This document shows positions 62,443 through 64,000 of a DNA stretch of 64,000 nucleotides, in pieces. Under the pieces are notes generated by a model, which worked only from the letters and a program-made list of their open reading frames with translations, searched no databases and was not told the DNA's origin. Each line of letters begins with the position of its first letter. Position 1 is the first letter of the stretch. Origin of the DNA: Dysidea avara. Taxonomy: Eukaryota; Porifera; Demospongiae; Dictyoceratida; Dysideidae. The stretch spans positions 21,713,399 through 21,777,398 of the forward strand of contig NC_089272.1 of assembly GCF_963678975.1 (NCBI RefSeq), written 5' to 3'. Both the position numbers and the translations under genes were made by a program.

Positions 62443-63851
62443 ATGTATTATTATTGTGAGGGTTATTATTTGTGTAGGTATGTTTGGGTATGCAAGAGAA
62501 AAGTTTTTGCTCTATACATATTGTTACTGCTTTTTATTGAAGGAGGTAAGGAGTTATTTCTTGATTAAATCTTGAAGCTAAATAAAACATGTACTGTATG
62601 TATGAGTTCCTGTAGTTGGAATTACAGTAATTAAAAGCCATACTAGATTTGTACAAGTGACACTTAATATGGGTGGAGTTAACTACTACATTCTCAACAT
62701 AACAACACTTTGTAGTTAATGGTTACTATTTAGTTAACATTGTATAGGATGACCAAGCCTGTAACTGATTACAAATTGATCAAATTAATCAAATGTTGAA
62801 AAGGGTGTGAATACATGTGTACTATGATGTGGTTTAGAACTATGTTTCCTCGTAAGTGTTTCGGTAATACTGTATAATAGTGTATCTATGCACGTACTGT
62901 ACAGCCAAATATTAAATCACGTATTTATTTATAGATGCAGGTTACCCAATAAATGTGACTGCTTGTATCTCTTATGATGCTACTGAAACTCCTCTTCTGA
63001 ATGCACAGTGGGAAGTTAGTAACAAATGTATTACTAGTAGTGTATCTAAAAATCAATATTTAAATTAAAGACAACGTGTATACAGTGTATCTGTGTTAAT
63101 GCTGATATGTCTTATATGTCATAGGATTCTGGAATTACTGGAACAGTTGTTTCTGTGTTTATATTTTATTCAGTCAATGGAGGGACTGAGAAGATTATTA
63201 TTACACCATACCAAGGCTCCAACATTATTACTGATGTTGCTCTGTCTGATGTTCAGTATGGCTCTGATATTTCAATGCAAGTCTCAGTACGCAGTAATTC
63301 TACAACATCAGGGAGAAGTGAAGAGATCATAATGCGTAAGTGTTAAATGTTTTTCCTGTCTCTATATGAAAAGGGTTTCTGTATTTGGAAACTTATGTGG
63401 TTTGTTTTCATGAGCAATGAATTTGAGTATGTAGGTAACTATGGTATTGTCATAGTAAGTATAGCTGTATATGTGTACTTTAAATTAAACCATATCTACT
63501 GTAATTCTATCATATCCACATGTGTAGGTGCTAATCCTCTCTATGGCGTGATGTGGTCTCATTCTGAGTCAAATATATTGACATTTACTTGTGTGATGGC
63601 ATGTAGAACTAGTACAATTCGAGGCTGTGCAGTATTTTTATTTCACAATGTATCACACTCAACTCATGCCAGCCAGTCTGATCAATTATCAGGAAACTTA
63701 GAAGAAGTGGAAAGTCGTAACAGCACAATTCAATTTGTTAATGTATCATTAAGCAATCCTATTACTTACATTGCTGTAACCATACCTACTGATGTTAGTC
63801 CTGTACTTGGAGAACACCTAGAAGGCACTATTTCACTGGACAATTTTATCA
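62443..63851 (+). CDS. Receptor family gene E: signal peptide, FN3-like and Cys modules (3' end not seen)
   Basis: Four exons join in frame: 62443-62545 (start uncertain; an in-frame ATG is also at 62377), 62935-63014, 63125-63335 and 63528-63851. The first exon ends with a hydrophobic segment (KVFALYILLLLFIEG) in phase 1. The second is 80 nt and ends LLNAQWE, exactly like the two such exons of gene C. The third completes the FN3-like module (FIFYSVNGGTEKIIITPYQG). The fourth is the Cys module with LTFTCVMACRTSTIRGCAV, closest in layout to A and B. The end is ambiguous: a GTTAGT donor in phase 1 at 63852, as also used at 63015, overlaps a TAG stop at 63855-63857. The donor reading fits the family and implies stalk, membrane and tail exons beyond the window. 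Confidence 0.72.
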
Positions 63852-64000
63852 GTTAGTTTCTTATTTAAGCGCATTGAGATACATACATACGTATATGTAC
63901 ATGGAAATTTTAACTAATAAAATGTACGTGTGTACAGTTAGCGTGACTGAAATTGTGTAATAACAGCAAAGTTTGTGAGTACATACGGTTATCAGGTCTC

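Overview
The window looks like an intron-rich, AT-rich invertebrate metazoan genome. Coding exons are short, carry clear GT/AG borders and lie among many small inverted-repeat transposons. Protein content (a CYLD-type CAP-Gly protein with ankyrin repeats, and single-pass receptors with many tyrosine motifs) together with the repeat style suggests a sponge or similar early-branching animal. That placement is an inference and was not tested. I assembled all gene models by hand from splice sites, reading frame and comparison between the paralogues.

Layout. Bases 1-3800 are a graveyard of broken retroelements: two non-LTR fragments on the plus strand and one gag/pol-like fragment on the minus strand. 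Bases 3904-10595 hold the 3' part of a plus-strand gene encoding ankyrin repeats followed by a CYLD-like CAP-Gly domain. From 13.3 kb to the right edge there is a same-strand family of five related receptor-like genes: A (13288-19163), B (25538-37856), C (39078-43010, no membrane segment found), D (47174-51458) and E (62443 to beyond 63851, cut by the window or ending just after it). An orphan membrane-segment exon (61202-61347) and two unrecognised minus-strand terminal exons (51616-51691 and 56407-56527) lie between D and E.

The receptor family is the main discovery. Each member starts with a signal-peptide exon ending in phase 1. A fibronectin-III-like module follows, always split by a phase-0 intron directly after a Trp plus one residue (LNVKWN, LNVEWE, LNAQWE). 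A, B and E add a second cysteine-bearing module with the signature FTCEVACRT..I.GC. Next come Ser/Thr-rich stalk exons, then in A, B and D one membrane segment and a cytoplasmic tail. B and D have long tails packed with YxxL, YxxP and YxxV sites, which fits SH2-domain docking or ITIM-like signalling. A has a short tail with an NPAY motif. C has two tandem copies of the first module and no visible membrane exon. All module borders are phase 1, so modules can be swapped without shifting frame. This resembles a tandemly expanding immune, recognition or adhesion receptor locus; that function is inferred.

The rest is repeats. At least five copies of a fold-back element with a ~250-290 bp hairpin lie across the window, alongside hAT-like, pogo/Tigger-like and other TIR elements, a LINE 3' end between C and D, and several microsatellites. 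Two repeat-rich stretches without a recognised gene (19.2-25.5 kb and 51.7-61.2 kb) separate the receptor genes.
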